Below the pieces are notes generated by a model that worked only from the letters and a program-made list of their open reading frames with translations, searched no databases and was not told the DNA's origin. From Pelagibius sp. (lineage in GTDB: Bacteria > Pseudomonadota > Alphaproteobacteria > Kiloniellales > Kiloniellaceae), in contig NZ_JANQKD010000097.1 of assembly GCF_028281305.1 (NCBI RefSeq), forward strand, positions 1-45,383: DNA of 45,383 nucleotides, read 5' to 3'. Position 1 is the stretch's first letter, and each line of letters begins with the position of its first letter. Positions 1 through 7,547 of the stretch are shown piece by piece. A program made the position numbers and the translations under genes.

Positions 1-1
1 C

Positions 2-919
2 ATCGCCGCCGCCGGCTTCGGCCTGCAGGCCTGGCTGTTGCGGCGGCGCGACTACCGCACCATCGGCGCGCCCTCCCAGCCGCTGTTTTACGAGCTCGGG
101 TCCCGCCGCCGGCCGGTGGAGGCGCTGTGCTGGCTGATCATCCTGCTGATCCTGGTGCTGCCCATGGCGGCGCTCCTGGCCGCCTCCCTGGTCAGGGCCT
201 ACGGGCTGTCGCTCTCGGCGGAGACCTTCACCCTGCGGCACTACGCGGATGCGGTGTTCAGCCACGACGCCACGGCACGCGGCTTCGTGAACAGTTTCGC
301 CCTGGCCACGGGAACGGCGGTACTGCTCATCGCGCTGGCGTTGCCGCTGGCCTACTTTATCGTCTGGCGCCGCACCGCGCTGCTGCGGGTGCTGAACGGC
401 CTCGCGGAACTGCCCTATGCCCTGCCCGGCGCGGTACTGGCCATCGCCGCCATCCTGGTGTTCCTGAAGCCGATCCCGCTGCTCGGCGTGTCGCTCTACG
501 GCACGCTGTGGACCATCTTCGCCGCCTACCTGGCGCGCTTCCTCACCCTTGGCCTGCGCCCGGTGATCAGCGGCTTCTACCAGCTCGACCGCACGCTGGA
601 GGAGGCGGCACAGATGGCCGGGGCCGGGTTCTTCCGCCGCCTCGCCACCATCGTGCTGCCGCTGACCGCACCGGTGGCCGCGGCCGGCGGCCTGCTGGTC
701 TTCCTCACCGCATTCAACGAGATCCAGGTCTCCGCCCTGCTCACCTCCTCCGGCGCCGAGACCATCGGCGTCATCATCTTCTTCCTCGACGAGAGCGGCA
801 GTTCCTCCATGGCCTCCGCCGTCGCGGTGATGGTGGTCGCCGTGGTGTTGGGGCTGATGCTGCTGGCCGGCCGCCTGGCCAAGCGCCTGCCCCGCGGCGT
901 GCTGCCCTGGGAAGCCTAA
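2..919 (+). CDS. ABC transporter permease, iron(III)/thiamine type (5' partial)
   Basis: Inner-membrane permease of a binding-protein-dependent ABC importer. The frame is open to the window edge, so the N-terminus is missing; an internal TTG at 38 is not a convincing start. What remains starts with a basic loop and holds about six membrane segments forming one BPD_transp_1 domain. The cytoplasmic coupling loop is visible as the EEAAQMAGAGFFRRLATIVLPL stretch (EAA motif). FbpB/ThiP-type permeases are two fused halves, and this looks like the second half. The convergent ATPase at 1060-2121 is of the matching Fbp/Pot type and could be its partner, but it lies on the other strand. Substrate (Fe3+, thiamine, phosphonate, spermidine) cannot be told from this part. 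The family is clear; the substrate is not. Confidence 0.85.
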   Translation: MAAAGFGLQAWLLRRRDYRTIGAPSQPLFYELGSRRRPVEALCWLIILLILVLPMAALLAASLVRAYGLSLSAETFTLRHYADAVFSHDATARGFVNSFALATGTAVLLIALALPLAYFIVWRRTALLRVLNGLAELPYALPGAVLAIAAILVFLKPIPLLGVSLYGTLWTIFAAYLARFLTLGLRPVISGFYQLDRTLEEAAQMAGAGFFRRLATIVLPLTAPVAAAGGLLVFLTAFNEIQVSALLTSSGAETIGVIIFFLDESGSSSMASAVAVMVVAVVLGLMLLAGRLAKRLPRGVLPWEA

Positions 920-953
920 AGGGAAAAGACCGAAGTCAGTGAATAGGCGCACC

Positions 954-1057
954 CTTCGAGACGATCCTTCGGATCTGCTCAGGGTGAGGGTGAGCGCTCA
1001 GACTGATTGACCTTATGCTGAGGAGACCGCGCAGCGGTCGTCTCGAAGCACGGGGTC
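954..1057. repeat. REP-like paired inverted element, copy A
   Basis: Convergent intergenic gap holding two head-to-head copies of one element. The right half (1011-1057) reads CCTTATGCTGAGGAG, then a 6-bp stem GACCGC/GCGGTC with a 3-nt loop (1025-1039), then CGTCTCGAAG and ACGGGGTC. The left half (954-989) is its degenerate reverse complement, with CTTCGAGACG and CTCAGGGTGAGG. A second pair is at 25756-25883. It sits between two genes transcribed toward each other, a usual place for REP/BIME elements, where it may act as a weak terminator or 3'-end stabiliser. Confidence 0.65.
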
Positions 1058-1059
1058 AA

Positions 1060-2121
1060 TCAAGCCGCCGGGATCACCCAGCCGTCCTGCACGGTCAGGC
1101 GCACGGGGTCGCCGCGGGACGGCGCAGAATCATCCGGCAGGGTAAGCTGCAGCCGCGCCGCCGGATCGGCCTCCGGCGCCACCTCCACCGCCGTCACGCC
1201 GCCCTTGTAGGTGACCCTGAGCGCCCGTCCGCGGATGGCACCCTCCGGAGAAAGGACCAGATCCTCCGGCCGCAGACAGACCCTGGCCGGCCCCTGCCGT
1301 TGGTCCGGCGCGCAGCGCAGCACGAAGTCGCGCCCCAGCAGGGTGGCGGTGCAGCGCCCTTCGCGCAGCAGGGAAGAGACCTCGGCCGGCACGATGCTGC
1401 CTTGGCCGATGAAGTCCGCCACCATGTCGTTCTGCGGCTTGCGGTAGAGATCGCGCGGCGCGGCAAGCTGGGCCAGGCGGCCGTCGTGCATCACCGCAAT
1501 GCGGTCGGCCAGGGTCATGGCCTCCGCCTGGTCGTGGGTGATGTAGACCATGGTGGCGCCGGTCTTGGCGTGAAAGGCCGCAAACTCCTCCTCCATCGCG
1601 GCGCGGAGATGGACGTCGAGGTTGGCCAGGGGCTCGTCCAGCAGCACGATGCGCGGCTCCATCACCAGGCAGCGCGCCAGGGCAACCCGCTGGCGCTGGC
1701 CGCCGGAGAGCTCCGCCGGGCGTCGTTCCTCCAGGCCCTTGAGGCCCACGGTCTCCAGCGCCGCGGCGACGCGGCGGTCGTAGTCACTGCCGCGCACCCT
1801 CTGCACCCGCAGGGGATAGCCGACGTTTCCGGCCACGCTCATGTGCGGCCAGAGGGCGTAGGACTGAAACACGATGCCGATGCGCCGGTCCTCGGTGGCC
1901 AGGTGATGGGCGTCGGAGGATGCCAACAGGTCGCCCAGATGGATGCTGCCGGCATCCAGCCGCTCGAAGCCGGCGATCAGACGCAGCAGGGTGGTCTTGC
2001 CGCAGCCGGAAGGTCCCAGCACCGCCAGGAACTCGCCGTCAGCCACATCCAGGCTGACCGCCTCGACGGCGCGGATCTCGCCGAAGCGCTTGGAGACCGA
2101 GGAGATCGTGAGGGCGACCAT
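1060..2121 (-). CDS. ABC transporter ATP-binding protein, Fbp/Pot type with TOBE domain
   Basis: Cytoplasmic ATPase of an importer, 353 aa. Walker [10 protein letters not shown] is at residues 36-44, the Q-loop glutamine near 86, the signature LSGGQRQR at 138-145 and Walker B IVLLDEP at 158-164, followed by the H-loop ([19 protein letters not shown]). The roughly 110-residue C-terminal extension fits a TOBE domain, as in iron(III), spermidine and sugar importer ATPases. The start is the ATG giving [13 protein letters not shown], which is where homology to ABC domains begins; the frame stays open upstream to 2616 but that part looks like antisense of other genes. The permease ending at 919 is of compatible type. 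Specific substrate unknown. Confidence 0.9.
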   Translation of the reverse strand: MVALTISSVSKRFGEIRAVEAVSLDVADGEFLAVLGPSGCGKTTLLRLIAGFERLDAGSIHLGDLLASSDAHHLATEDRRIGIVFQSYALWPHMSVAGNVGYPLRVQRVRGSDYDRRVAAALETVGLKGLEERRPAELSGGQRQRVALARCLVMEPRIVLLDEPLANLDVHLRAAMEEEFAAFHAKTGATMVYITHDQAEAMTLADRIAVMHDGRLAQLAAPRDLYRKPQNDMVADFIGQGSIVPAEVSSLLREGRCTATLLGRDFVLRCAPDQRQGPARVCLRPEDLVLSPEGAIRGRALRVTYKGGVTAVEVAPEADPAARLQLTLPDDSAPSRGDPVRLTVQDGWVIPAA

Positions 2122-2212
2122 GGTTCCCTGGGGTTCCCTGGGTGGCGGGTTTGTTACAACGCAAAGACGGCTCTGGCTTAGCCTGCCGCCGCCGCTGCGG
2201 TCAAATGACGCT

Positions 2213-2476
2213 TCAGAGAAACAGGCAGAACAGCGCGTAGCAACGGCCCAGAAGGCCGGTGAAAACGAAGTAAAGAACCGCGTCGACCAGCAGGCCGAGG
2301 ACGAGGACCGGCAGCCCGACATAGAGCAGGAGATAATAGAGCGCCCAGCCGGTAAAGCGGCGCTTGGGAATGCGGTGACCGCGGATCTCGGGAACGGCCG
2401 GCCCGGGCGATCCGGGCGACCCGGGCGATCCGGGCGATCCGGGCGACCCAGGCGATTCGGTGGAAGGCTCTGCCAT
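2213..2476 (-). CDS. Small membrane protein with (GSP)n N-terminus
   Basis: An 87-aa protein I do not recognise. The N-terminus (about residues 1-27) is a collagen-like run of Gly-Ser-Pro triplets encoded by a 9-bp tandem repeat. Then comes a basic stretch ([10 protein letters not shown]) and two closely spaced hydrophobic segments (about 44-66 and 69-87), so a two-pass inner-membrane protein is likely with the Pro-rich tail probably cytoplasmic. It lies 91 bp upstream of the ABC ATPase gene on the same strand and is divergent from the FemAB-like gene. The charge and hydrophobicity pattern argue for a real gene. No function is proposed. Confidence 0.6.
   Translation of the reverse strand: MAEPSTESPGSPGSPGSPGSPGSPGPAVPEIRGHRIPKRRFTGWALYYLLLYVGLPVLVLGLLVDAVLYFVFTGLLGRCYALFCLFL
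2403..2456. repeat. 9-bp tandem repeat, six units
   Basis: Six head-to-tail copies of CCGGGCGAY (the last is CCAGGCGAT) inside the small membrane protein gene. They encode the Gly-Ser-Pro run. The unit is a multiple of three, so gain or loss of copies would change tail length without breaking the frame. Confidence 0.9.
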
Positions 2477-2527
2477 GGCCGCAGACTAAGCATTGTGGGG
2501 CGGAGAGAAAACCGGGAGACTGCGCCC

Positions 2528-3481
2528 ATGGTCGCCGTTCCGGACACCGCCACGGAAGTCGCCTGGGAGCCCTGCATGCGCGAGCGCTGGGAGGCGCTGT
2601 TCCGCGCGGCCGGCAAGTCGACCCTGGAACAGGCCTGGGCCTACGGACAGGCCGTCGAGAGCGAACACGGGCTGACGGTCGAGCGCGGCCTGGTCGCCGC
2701 GGGCGGCGAGCCTCTCGCCCTGGTCCAGAGCTTCTGCCGCCGCCGGGCTCTGGTCCGCTTCGCCCGGGTCATGCGCGGACCGGTCTGGCTGATCGACCCG
2801 CTGGCGGATCGCCGCGCATCGCAGGTCTGCGCGGCGATTGCCGGTCATTACCGTCGGCGCCGCCTCGGTGACTTCCTGCTTTGGCTGGCCGAGCTGCCGC
2901 AGGACGTCCGCAGCGACGCCACGCTGCGCGCCCTGGGCCTGCGCCCGGTGGTGACCGGCTACAGCTCCGTCTGGCTCGACCTCGATCCGCCGCTGGAGAC
3001 GTTGCGCGCGAAGCTCCACGGCAAGTGGCGCAACGCCCTGCAACAAGCAGAGGGGTCCGGGATCACGGTGGAGGCGGTCGACCACCCGCGCCGCCTCAAC
3101 CAGATGCTGCTGCTCTACGACCGCTTCCGCCGCAAGAAGCGCTTCCTTGGCCCCAACGGTGACTTCATTGCCGCCCTGGCACGGGCGGACCGCGGGGCCG
3201 TGACAGCCCTCACCGCGCGCCGCGAACGCGACCTTGTCGCCGGGATCATCCTCGTGCGTCACGGCGCCAGCGCCACCTACCTCGCCTCCTGGACCAGCGA
3301 TGCAGGGCGCGCCGGGCAGGCCCACAACCTGCTGCTCTGGCGCGGCATCGACGCGCTGAAGGCCGGCGGCTGCCGCTGGCTCGACCTCGGCGGCGTCAAC
3401 ACCGAAAGCCAGCCCGGCATCGCCCGCTTCAAACTCGGCCTTGGCGGCGAAGTTTTTTCGCTGGCGGGAACTTATCTGTAA
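2528..3481 (+). CDS. FemAB/BioF2-like GNAT acyltransferase
   Basis: Probable cytoplasmic acyl- or aminoacyltransferase of the FemAB/CelD-type GNAT superfamily, 317 aa. It shows the two-lobed pattern of the family: an N-terminal lobe with PVWLIDP and [10 protein letters not shown], then a second lobe with [14 protein letters not shown] (basic helix following LHGKWR), a DRFRRKKRF segment, and the C-terminal [23 protein letters not shown] motif typical of FemAB-like proteins. Members modify peptidoglycan precursors, polysaccharides or lipids. I chose the ATG at 2528 because GGGAGA lies just upstream and the homologous part begins here; the upstream open frame is antisense to other genes. Neighbours give no pathway. 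The exact acceptor is unknown. Confidence 0.75.
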   Translation: MVAVPDTATEVAWEPCMRERWEALFRAAGKSTLEQAWAYGQAVESEHGLTVERGLVAAGGEPLALVQSFCRRRALVRFARVMRGPVWLIDPLADRRASQVCAAIAGHYRRRRLGDFLLWLAELPQDVRSDATLRALGLRPVVTGYSSVWLDLDPPLETLRAKLHGKWRNALQQAEGSGITVEAVDHPRRLNQMLLLYDRFRRKKRFLGPNGDFIAALARADRGAVTALTARRERDLVAGIILVRHGASATYLASWTSDAGRAGQAHNLLLWRGIDALKAGGCRWLDLGGVNTESQPGIARFKLGLGGEVFSLAGTYL

Positions 3482-3500
3482 ACCGCCAGACCCACGCGAG

Positions 3501-4400
3501 TCAGGCGAGCTGTCCGCCCGTTGCGTCGAAGTCCATGCCGTTGAAGGCGGTGGCCGCGTCGGAGGCGAGGAACATGACCCCCTCGGCCATCTCGTGCGGG
3601 TCCATGATCCGCGGCGTCACGAAGGTCGGAGCGGCGGCTTCGTAGGTGAAGCCCTGGTAGTCGAAGCTTTCCCGCAGCATCGGCGTATCCACCGCAAGCG
3701 GGGAGATCGACACCACCCGGATGTTGTCCTTGGCCAGTTGGGCGCCGGCCTTGGTCAGGCCGGCGACGGCGTGCTTCGAGGCGTTGTAGTGCGCGGTGCT
3801 GGGGAAGCCGCGGTGGGCCGCGACGGAGGCCATGTTGACGATCACGCCGCTGCCCTGCGCCTTCATCACCGGAATGGCGTACTTCATTCCGTAGAAGACG
3901 CCGTAGGTGTTGGTGCGCAGCATGTCGTCGAAGTTCTCGAGTGCGATGTCCTCGATCAGGCCGGGGGTCATGAAGATACCGGCGTTGTTGAACAGCACGT
4001 CGAGCCGTCCGTAGGTGGAGAAGGTCGCGGCGATGAAGCCCTCGACCTGCGCGGGGTCGCGCACATCGGTGACCATCCAGGTCGCCTCGCCGCCCTTGGC
4101 GCGGATCTCGGCTTCGACCTGCTTGCCGAGGGCATCGCGGCGGGCGGTGATAACCACCTGCGCGCCGGCCATGGCAAAGGCATGGGCCGTTGCCGCGCCG
4201 ATGCCGGAGTTGCCGCCGGTGATCGCCACCACCTTTCCGGCGAAACTGCCGTTCGGATCGGCGCGGTCCGGGGCGGCAAGCGGGTTCAGCGCGTTGGCCT
4301 TTGCCGTCGAGGCGGCGGCCGCTGTCGCTGCGGTCACGGCCAGGCCGAGCGCCCCACGGGTGAGCAAGGCGCGGCGGGTGGTGTCGGTTTCAGATAACAT
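3501..4400 (-). CDS. SDR-family oxidoreductase with Tat signal
   Basis: Classical short-chain dehydrogenase/reductase, 299 aa, NAD(P)-dependent. TGGNSGIG (61-68) is the cofactor-binding motif, NNAG is at 138-141, and the catalytic residues are Ser192, Tyr205 and Lys209 (YNASK). Unusually, it carries a 35-residue N-terminal export signal: a twin-arginine TTRRALLTRG followed by an Ala-rich hydrophobic stretch ending in AKA. That suggests the enzyme is folded with its cofactor in the cytoplasm and exported by Tat. AAGGATCC precedes the start. It follows the exported NTF2-like protein in the same direction after 93 bp, and both lie downstream of the LysR gene, so the three probably form one regulatory unit. 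Substrate unknown. Confidence 0.88.
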   Translation of the reverse strand: MLSETDTTRRALLTRGALGLAVTAATAAAASTAKANALNPLAAPDRADPNGSFAGKVVAITGGNSGIGAATAHAFAMAGAQVVITARRDALGKQVEAEIRAKGGEATWMVTDVRDPAQVEGFIAATFSTYGRLDVLFNNAGIFMTPGLIEDIALENFDDMLRTNTYGVFYGMKYAIPVMKAQGSGVIVNMASVAAHRGFPSTAHYNASKHAVAGLTKAGAQLAKDNIRVVSISPLAVDTPMLRESFDYQGFTYEAAAPTFVTPRIMDPHEMAEGVMFLASDAATAFNGMDFDATGGQLA

Positions 4401-4493
4401 CGCGGGGATCCTTTCAAGGAGGAGCAGAAAGACCGAGCGCGGAACCGGTACTGCTCAAGCCTTCGCCTTGAAGAGTCCGGACCTGGTGCAGGC

Positions 4494-5087
4494 TTAGCTG
4501 CCGGGCGTGTTGCGTACGAAGGTGCTGCCGCGCTCGGCGGTCGCGGTGAAGGTCATGGCGTTGACCTTCCAGGCGCCGTCAACCCGCGCGAAGCCGTGCA
4601 GATAGGTGCCCCAGACCTCCCACAGCGGGTTGCCGCCGTTCTCCGGCAGGGCGCCGCGGTCCATGCGGTTCCAGGCATAGCCGTGGCTGAGCATCACCGC
4701 GGTGTCGGCACCGGTGAAGGTGATGCGGTGGTTGCCGCGCAGGTGAAAGCTCTCCTTCTCCGCCGTCAGGTTGGCGGCCCAGCCGGCGATCAGGTCGTCG
4801 GCGGCAATGGTCGCCGGCTCGCCGCCCGCCAGCGAGGTGAAGTCGACATCGATCTGATCCGTGAAGAGACTGCGGGCAAGGGCCCAGTCCTTGGCGTCGA
4901 CGGCGGCGTCCAGGGTATCGGCAATCCGGATCATCTCGGCCCGGTCGACCAGGGTCTCGGCGGTCACCGGACTGCCCTGAAGGGCCGGTCCTGCCGTCTG
5001 GGCCTGCGCGGTCTGAACAGGGCCGGTGAGCGGCAGCGCCACGGACAGGGCAGCCGGGAGGGCGGCTGCGAGAGCAAGGGTCTTCAT
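4494..5087 (-). CDS. Exported NTF2-like (SnoaL/DUF4440-type) protein
   Basis: Secreted protein of about 197 aa. The first ~28 residues (MKTLALAAALPAALSVALP...AQA) are a Sec signal peptide. The mature part has the alpha+beta cone pattern of NTF2-like proteins: an N-terminal helix with DTLDAAVDAKDWALARSLF, DFTSLAGGEP, and strands ending GYAWNRMD and VDGAWKVNAMTF. Such proteins act as small hydrolases, isomerases or binding proteins. The start at 5087 is chosen because of the signal peptide and the GGAG 8 nt upstream. The LysR gene lies 102 bp upstream with an operator between (5172-5194), and the Tat-exported SDR follows. Both products are predicted to be outside the cytoplasm and may act on one substrate. 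Confidence 0.75.
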   Translation of the reverse strand: MKTLALAAALPAALSVALPLTGPVQTAQAQTAGPALQGSPVTAETLVDRAEMIRIADTLDAAVDAKDWALARSLFTDQIDVDFTSLAGGEPATIAADDLIAGWAANLTAEKESFHLRGNHRITFTGADTAVMLSHGYAWNRMDRGALPENGGNPLWEVWGTYLHGFARVDGAWKVNAMTFTATAERGSTFVRNTPGS

Positions 5088-5171
5088 CGGCCATCTCCAT
5101 CGCGCTTTGTGGTTCGCTAGGCTGGAGATAGGCGCCTCTATCGATAACCACAAATACCGTTTTCATATTTA

Positions 5172-5194
5172 AATGATGCTCTCAAAGCATCATT
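5172..5194. promoter_or_regulatory. Probable LysR operator, copy 1
   Basis: Perfect 9-bp inverted repeat, AATGATGCT, 5-nt spacer, AGCATCATT. It contains a T-N11-A core as LysR-type regulators bind. It overlaps the LysR stop codon and lies 85-107 bp upstream of the NTF2-like gene start, the usual distance for an LTTR site. A same-length variant is in front of the LysR gene itself. Confidence 0.65.
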
Positions 5195-6071
5195 CATTCA
5201 GAACGGTCTCGATCAGGAGCGCCGTCAGGCTGCCAGGGTTGCTGCGGTGGATGAAGACAAACTCAAGCGGTACGGACAGCCCCTTCACCTTGCGGAACTG
5301 AACGCCGCGCGGCGGGCGCTGCATGTTGGCCGAGTTGACCAGGGCGCAGCCGACCCCCGCCGAGACGAGGCTGAGAATCGTCGTCTCGTTGTTGGCCCGC
5401 TGAACGATCCGCGGTTCGAGGCCAAGCGCCGCCATCGCCGCGTTCTGGCGATCAAAGTAGGCGGGTGCGGCCTCGCGCGGAAAGGAAACCATGGGCAGCC
5501 CGTCGATGTCAGCCGGATCGAGCGGCCCGTCGCGATCGAAAGCCATGTCGGTGGAGGCGGCGAGGACCACGTCGTCGGTGGCCAGCGGATGGACCGCCAG
5601 CTTGCCGCCGACGAGGCTGTCCTGACGGTAGACGAAGCCGGCATCGAGCAGGCCGTCGCGCACGGCGTCGATCTGCGCGATCGACCCAAGCGGCACCACA
5701 TCAAGCTGAATATCGGGATAGGCCCGCGCAAAGCGGTTCAACGCGCGCGGCAGTGGTCCCGACCAGGAGGCGTTTTCCAGCAAACCGATCTTGATCGATC
5801 CTCCGCCGCCACGCGCGACGCGCTGCGCCTTGTCGACGGCGGCGGCGGCCCGTGCCAGCACGGCGCGTGCTTCTTCGGCAAAGACCTTTCCGGCATCCGT
5901 CAGAACAACACCGCGCCCCTCGCGGCGCAGCAGATCGAAGCCGAGTTCGGCCTCAAGGTCCTTGATCTGCCGCGAGACAGCGGGCTGGGCCACGTTCAGA
6001 CGGTCGGCGGCGTGCCGCAGACCGCCATGATCGGCAATGGCAACGAAGTAGCGAAGATGCCTGAGTTCCAT
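5190..6071 (-). CDS. LysR-family transcriptional regulator
   Basis: DNA-binding regulator, 293 aa. The N-terminal MELRHLRYFVAIADHGGLR... segment through about residue 60 is the standard winged helix-turn-helix (AADRLNVAQPAVSRQIKDLE). The remaining ~220 residues are the periplasmic-binding-like effector domain (IKIGLLENASWSGPLPRAL, DVVPLGSIAQIDAVRDGLLDAGFVY). It probably controls the downstream NTF2-like/SDR pair and itself, since matching inverted repeats occur in front of both. GGAGGA lies directly against the ATG, closer than an ideal ribosome site, so initiation may be weak or leaderless. The inducer is unknown. Confidence 0.93.
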   Translation of the reverse strand: MELRHLRYFVAIADHGGLRHAADRLNVAQPAVSRQIKDLEAELGFDLLRREGRGVVLTDAGKVFAEEARAVLARAAAAVDKAQRVARGGGGSIKIGLLENASWSGPLPRALNRFARAYPDIQLDVVPLGSIAQIDAVRDGLLDAGFVYRQDSLVGGKLAVHPLATDDVVLAASTDMAFDRDGPLDPADIDGLPMVSFPREAAPAYFDRQNAAMAALGLEPRIVQRANNETTILSLVSAGVGCALVNSANMQRPPRGVQFRKVKGLSVPLEFVFIHRSNPGSLTALLIETVLNE

Positions 6072-6077
6072 TCCTCC

Positions 6078-6100
6078 AATGATACCTCAGGAGCATCATT
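6078..6100. promoter_or_regulatory. Probable LysR operator, copy 2 (autoregulatory)
   Basis: Same 23-bp span as the site at 5172-5194: AATGAT...CATCATT ends are identical and 16 of 23 positions match, with a less perfect centre. It is 7-29 bp upstream of the LysR start codon, so binding would block or overlap initiation, fitting negative autoregulation. Confidence 0.6.
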
Positions 6101-6210
6101 GAAGGAACAATCCGACGGCCTGGAGTATCGGGCAGCAAGCCCTGCAGCGGCCTCGGATTGGGCCCGGCCCTACTGAGCGGCACCGGAAGGGGTGTAGGCT
6201 GCCCGGACAG

Positions 6211-6711
6211 ATGTCTCCTTCAGCGGGAAAACAAGCCATGCCCGAAACAGACTGCATCATGTGCCGCGGCGCCGAAGCCGACGGCGAACTCGACCGCATT
6301 GAGGTCTGGCAGGATGCGCACTGGCGGCTGACCTTCAGCCTCTCGTCCGAGGTGATGGGCTTTTCCTACCTGGAGCCGAAGCGGCACATCTCCCACATCC
6401 ACGCCCTGGACGGCGACGAAGCCAGCACCTTCGGGCCGGCCCTGGCGCGCTGCACCAAGGCGCTGAAGGCAGCCACCGGTGCCGAGGTCGTCTATGTCTA
6501 TATCTTCGGCGACGGCGTTCCGCACCTGCACCTTCACCTTGCCCCACACCGCGCCGGCGACGCGCTGAACGATCAGATGATCAAGGGCGAGATCGTCGAG
6601 GAGAAGCTGCCGAACGGCATGACCCGCTTCTACAGCCCGGACTTTCCGGCACTGCCGCGCAAAGACCTGCAGGAGACGGCCGAGCGGGTGAAAGATCTTC
6701 TAAACCCCTGA
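6211..6711 (+). CDS. HIT-family protein
   Basis: Cytoplasmic histidine-triad nucleotide hydrolase or transferase, 166 aa. The triad HLHLHL is at residues 105-110, and Cys15/Cys18 (CIMC) form the N-terminal half of a zinc site seen in many HIT proteins. The helix and strand preceding the triad (YVYIFGDGVP) fit the fold. Two starts are possible, 6211 and 6238 (MPETDCIMC); the second keeps all known domain residues, and neither has a strong ribosome site. The gene stands alone between the LysR gene and a convergent secreted protein. The physiological substrate is unknown. Confidence 0.88.
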   Translation: MSPSAGKQAMPETDCIMCRGAEADGELDRIEVWQDAHWRLTFSLSSEVMGFSYLEPKRHISHIHALDGDEASTFGPALARCTKALKAATGAEVVYVYIFGDGVPHLHLHLAPHRAGDALNDQMIKGEIVEEKLPNGMTRFYSPDFPALPRKDLQETAERVKDLLNP

Positions 6712-6720
6712 GCGTGCTGC

Positions 6721-6738
6721 CGGTCCCTCAAGGGACCG
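6721..6738. terminator. Hairpin between convergent genes, no T-run
   Basis: Perfect inverted repeat CGGTCCC/GGGACCG around TCAA, 10 bp after the HIT gene stop and 14 bp before the end of the convergent gene. It could end either transcript, but no run of T follows on either strand, so it would be a weak or Rho-assisted stop. Confidence 0.35.
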
Positions 6739-6751
6739 CCCCCGATGTCGC

Positions 6752-7390
6752 TCAGGGGCAGCCGCGGTCCAAATCGTTTTCCCGCGCGTCGTGGAAGCGC
6801 AGCAGGATGCGCCGCGGAAAAAAGCGCCTGAGGTTGCGCCGGACGTCGCGCTCGGCGCGCCGGGGGTCGAAGCCGGCCTGGGGATCGCGGCTGAAGGCGG
6901 CCGTGGTGGAGAAGTCGAGGAACTTGGCGTGCACGATGGTGGTCGGGAAACGCCAGATCATGTGGTAGTCCAGCGGCACGCCGCCCGTCTTGGCCTGGGC
7001 GCAGACCTGGCTGGGTTCGCCGTAGGCCGCCTCCAGGCTCTCCACCAGGCGCTCGAAAGCCGCCGGCGTGGCGCCGACGCGGCGGCGCTCCAGCAACACC
7101 TGGCGCAGGCGGTCGCTGGTCTCGTCCATCTGCAGATAGGCGGTGAAGGCGAGGCCGCCGATATCGACGTCCGGCACGCTGAGGTCCGCATAGGCGCCAC
7201 CGTAGAGCCAGCGCCCGGGCAGCGGCTGCACCGCCGCCCCCAGGGCCGTCTCCAGTTCGCCGGCGGCCATGCCCCAGCGCGCCGCGCCCCAGCCCGGCAG
7301 GTCTTCTGGGCTCTCGGCTGCAGCCAGTCCGTTTGGCATCAGCGCAAGCACCAGCGCCAGCATCAGGAACTTCGGTCTCATGCCCCTCAT
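6752..7390 (-). CDS. Secreted hypothetical protein
   Basis: A 212-aa protein with a signal peptide (residues 1-25, MRGMRPKFLMLALVLALMP...AAA) that I do not assign to a named family. The mature part begins LPGWGAARWGMAAGELETALG, a pattern seen in small periplasmic proteins that start with a conserved WGM motif, followed by AFTAYLQMDETSDRLRQVLLERR and SLEAAYGEPSQVC. The C-terminal third is Arg-rich (RRAERDVRRNLRRFFPRRILLRF). A single pair of cysteines could form a disulfide in the periplasm. It is convergent with the HIT gene and lies downstream of the GMC terminator, so it is probably transcribed on its own. Confidence 0.65.
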   Translation of the reverse strand: MRGMRPKFLMLALVLALMPNGLAAAESPEDLPGWGAARWGMAAGELETALGAAVQPLPGRWLYGGAYADLSVPDVDIGGLAFTAYLQMDETSDRLRQVLLERRRVGATPAAFERLVESLEAAYGEPSQVCAQAKTGGVPLDYHMIWRFPTTIVHAKFLDFSTTAAFSRDPQAGFDPRRAERDVRRNLRRFFPRRILLRFHDARENDLDRGCP

Positions 7391-7436
7391 GTGGTGTGGA
7401 ACGGCCAGCGGCGCAAAAGGCGGTCACAGAAGTCAC

Positions 7437-7472
7437 AAAAAAGTGCGGCGGTCTCATTGAAGAGACCGCCGC
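7437..7472 (-). terminator. Rho-independent terminator of the GMC operon
   Basis: On the minus strand a perfect 11-bp stem GCGGCGGTCTC/GAGACCGCCGC with a 6-nt loop is followed by AC and six T. It lies 76 bp after the GMC oxidoreductase stop codon, in the correct orientation. It also separates that operon from the secreted protein gene at 6752-7390. Confidence 0.87.
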
Positions 7473-7547
7473 CAGTGGCAAGTTGCGGACCGCCCGGCAG
7501 ATCGAGCGGATCTGAGCGGCCCAGGTGATCAGACGGGAAATGCGCGG

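Noticed and set aside
2122..2616. Upstream extension of the ABC ATPase reading frame on the minus strand
   Set aside because: The protein-like pattern of ABC ATPases begins at the ATG at 2121. The extension reads as low-complexity Arg/Pro/Ser antisense of the small membrane protein and the FemAB-like gene.
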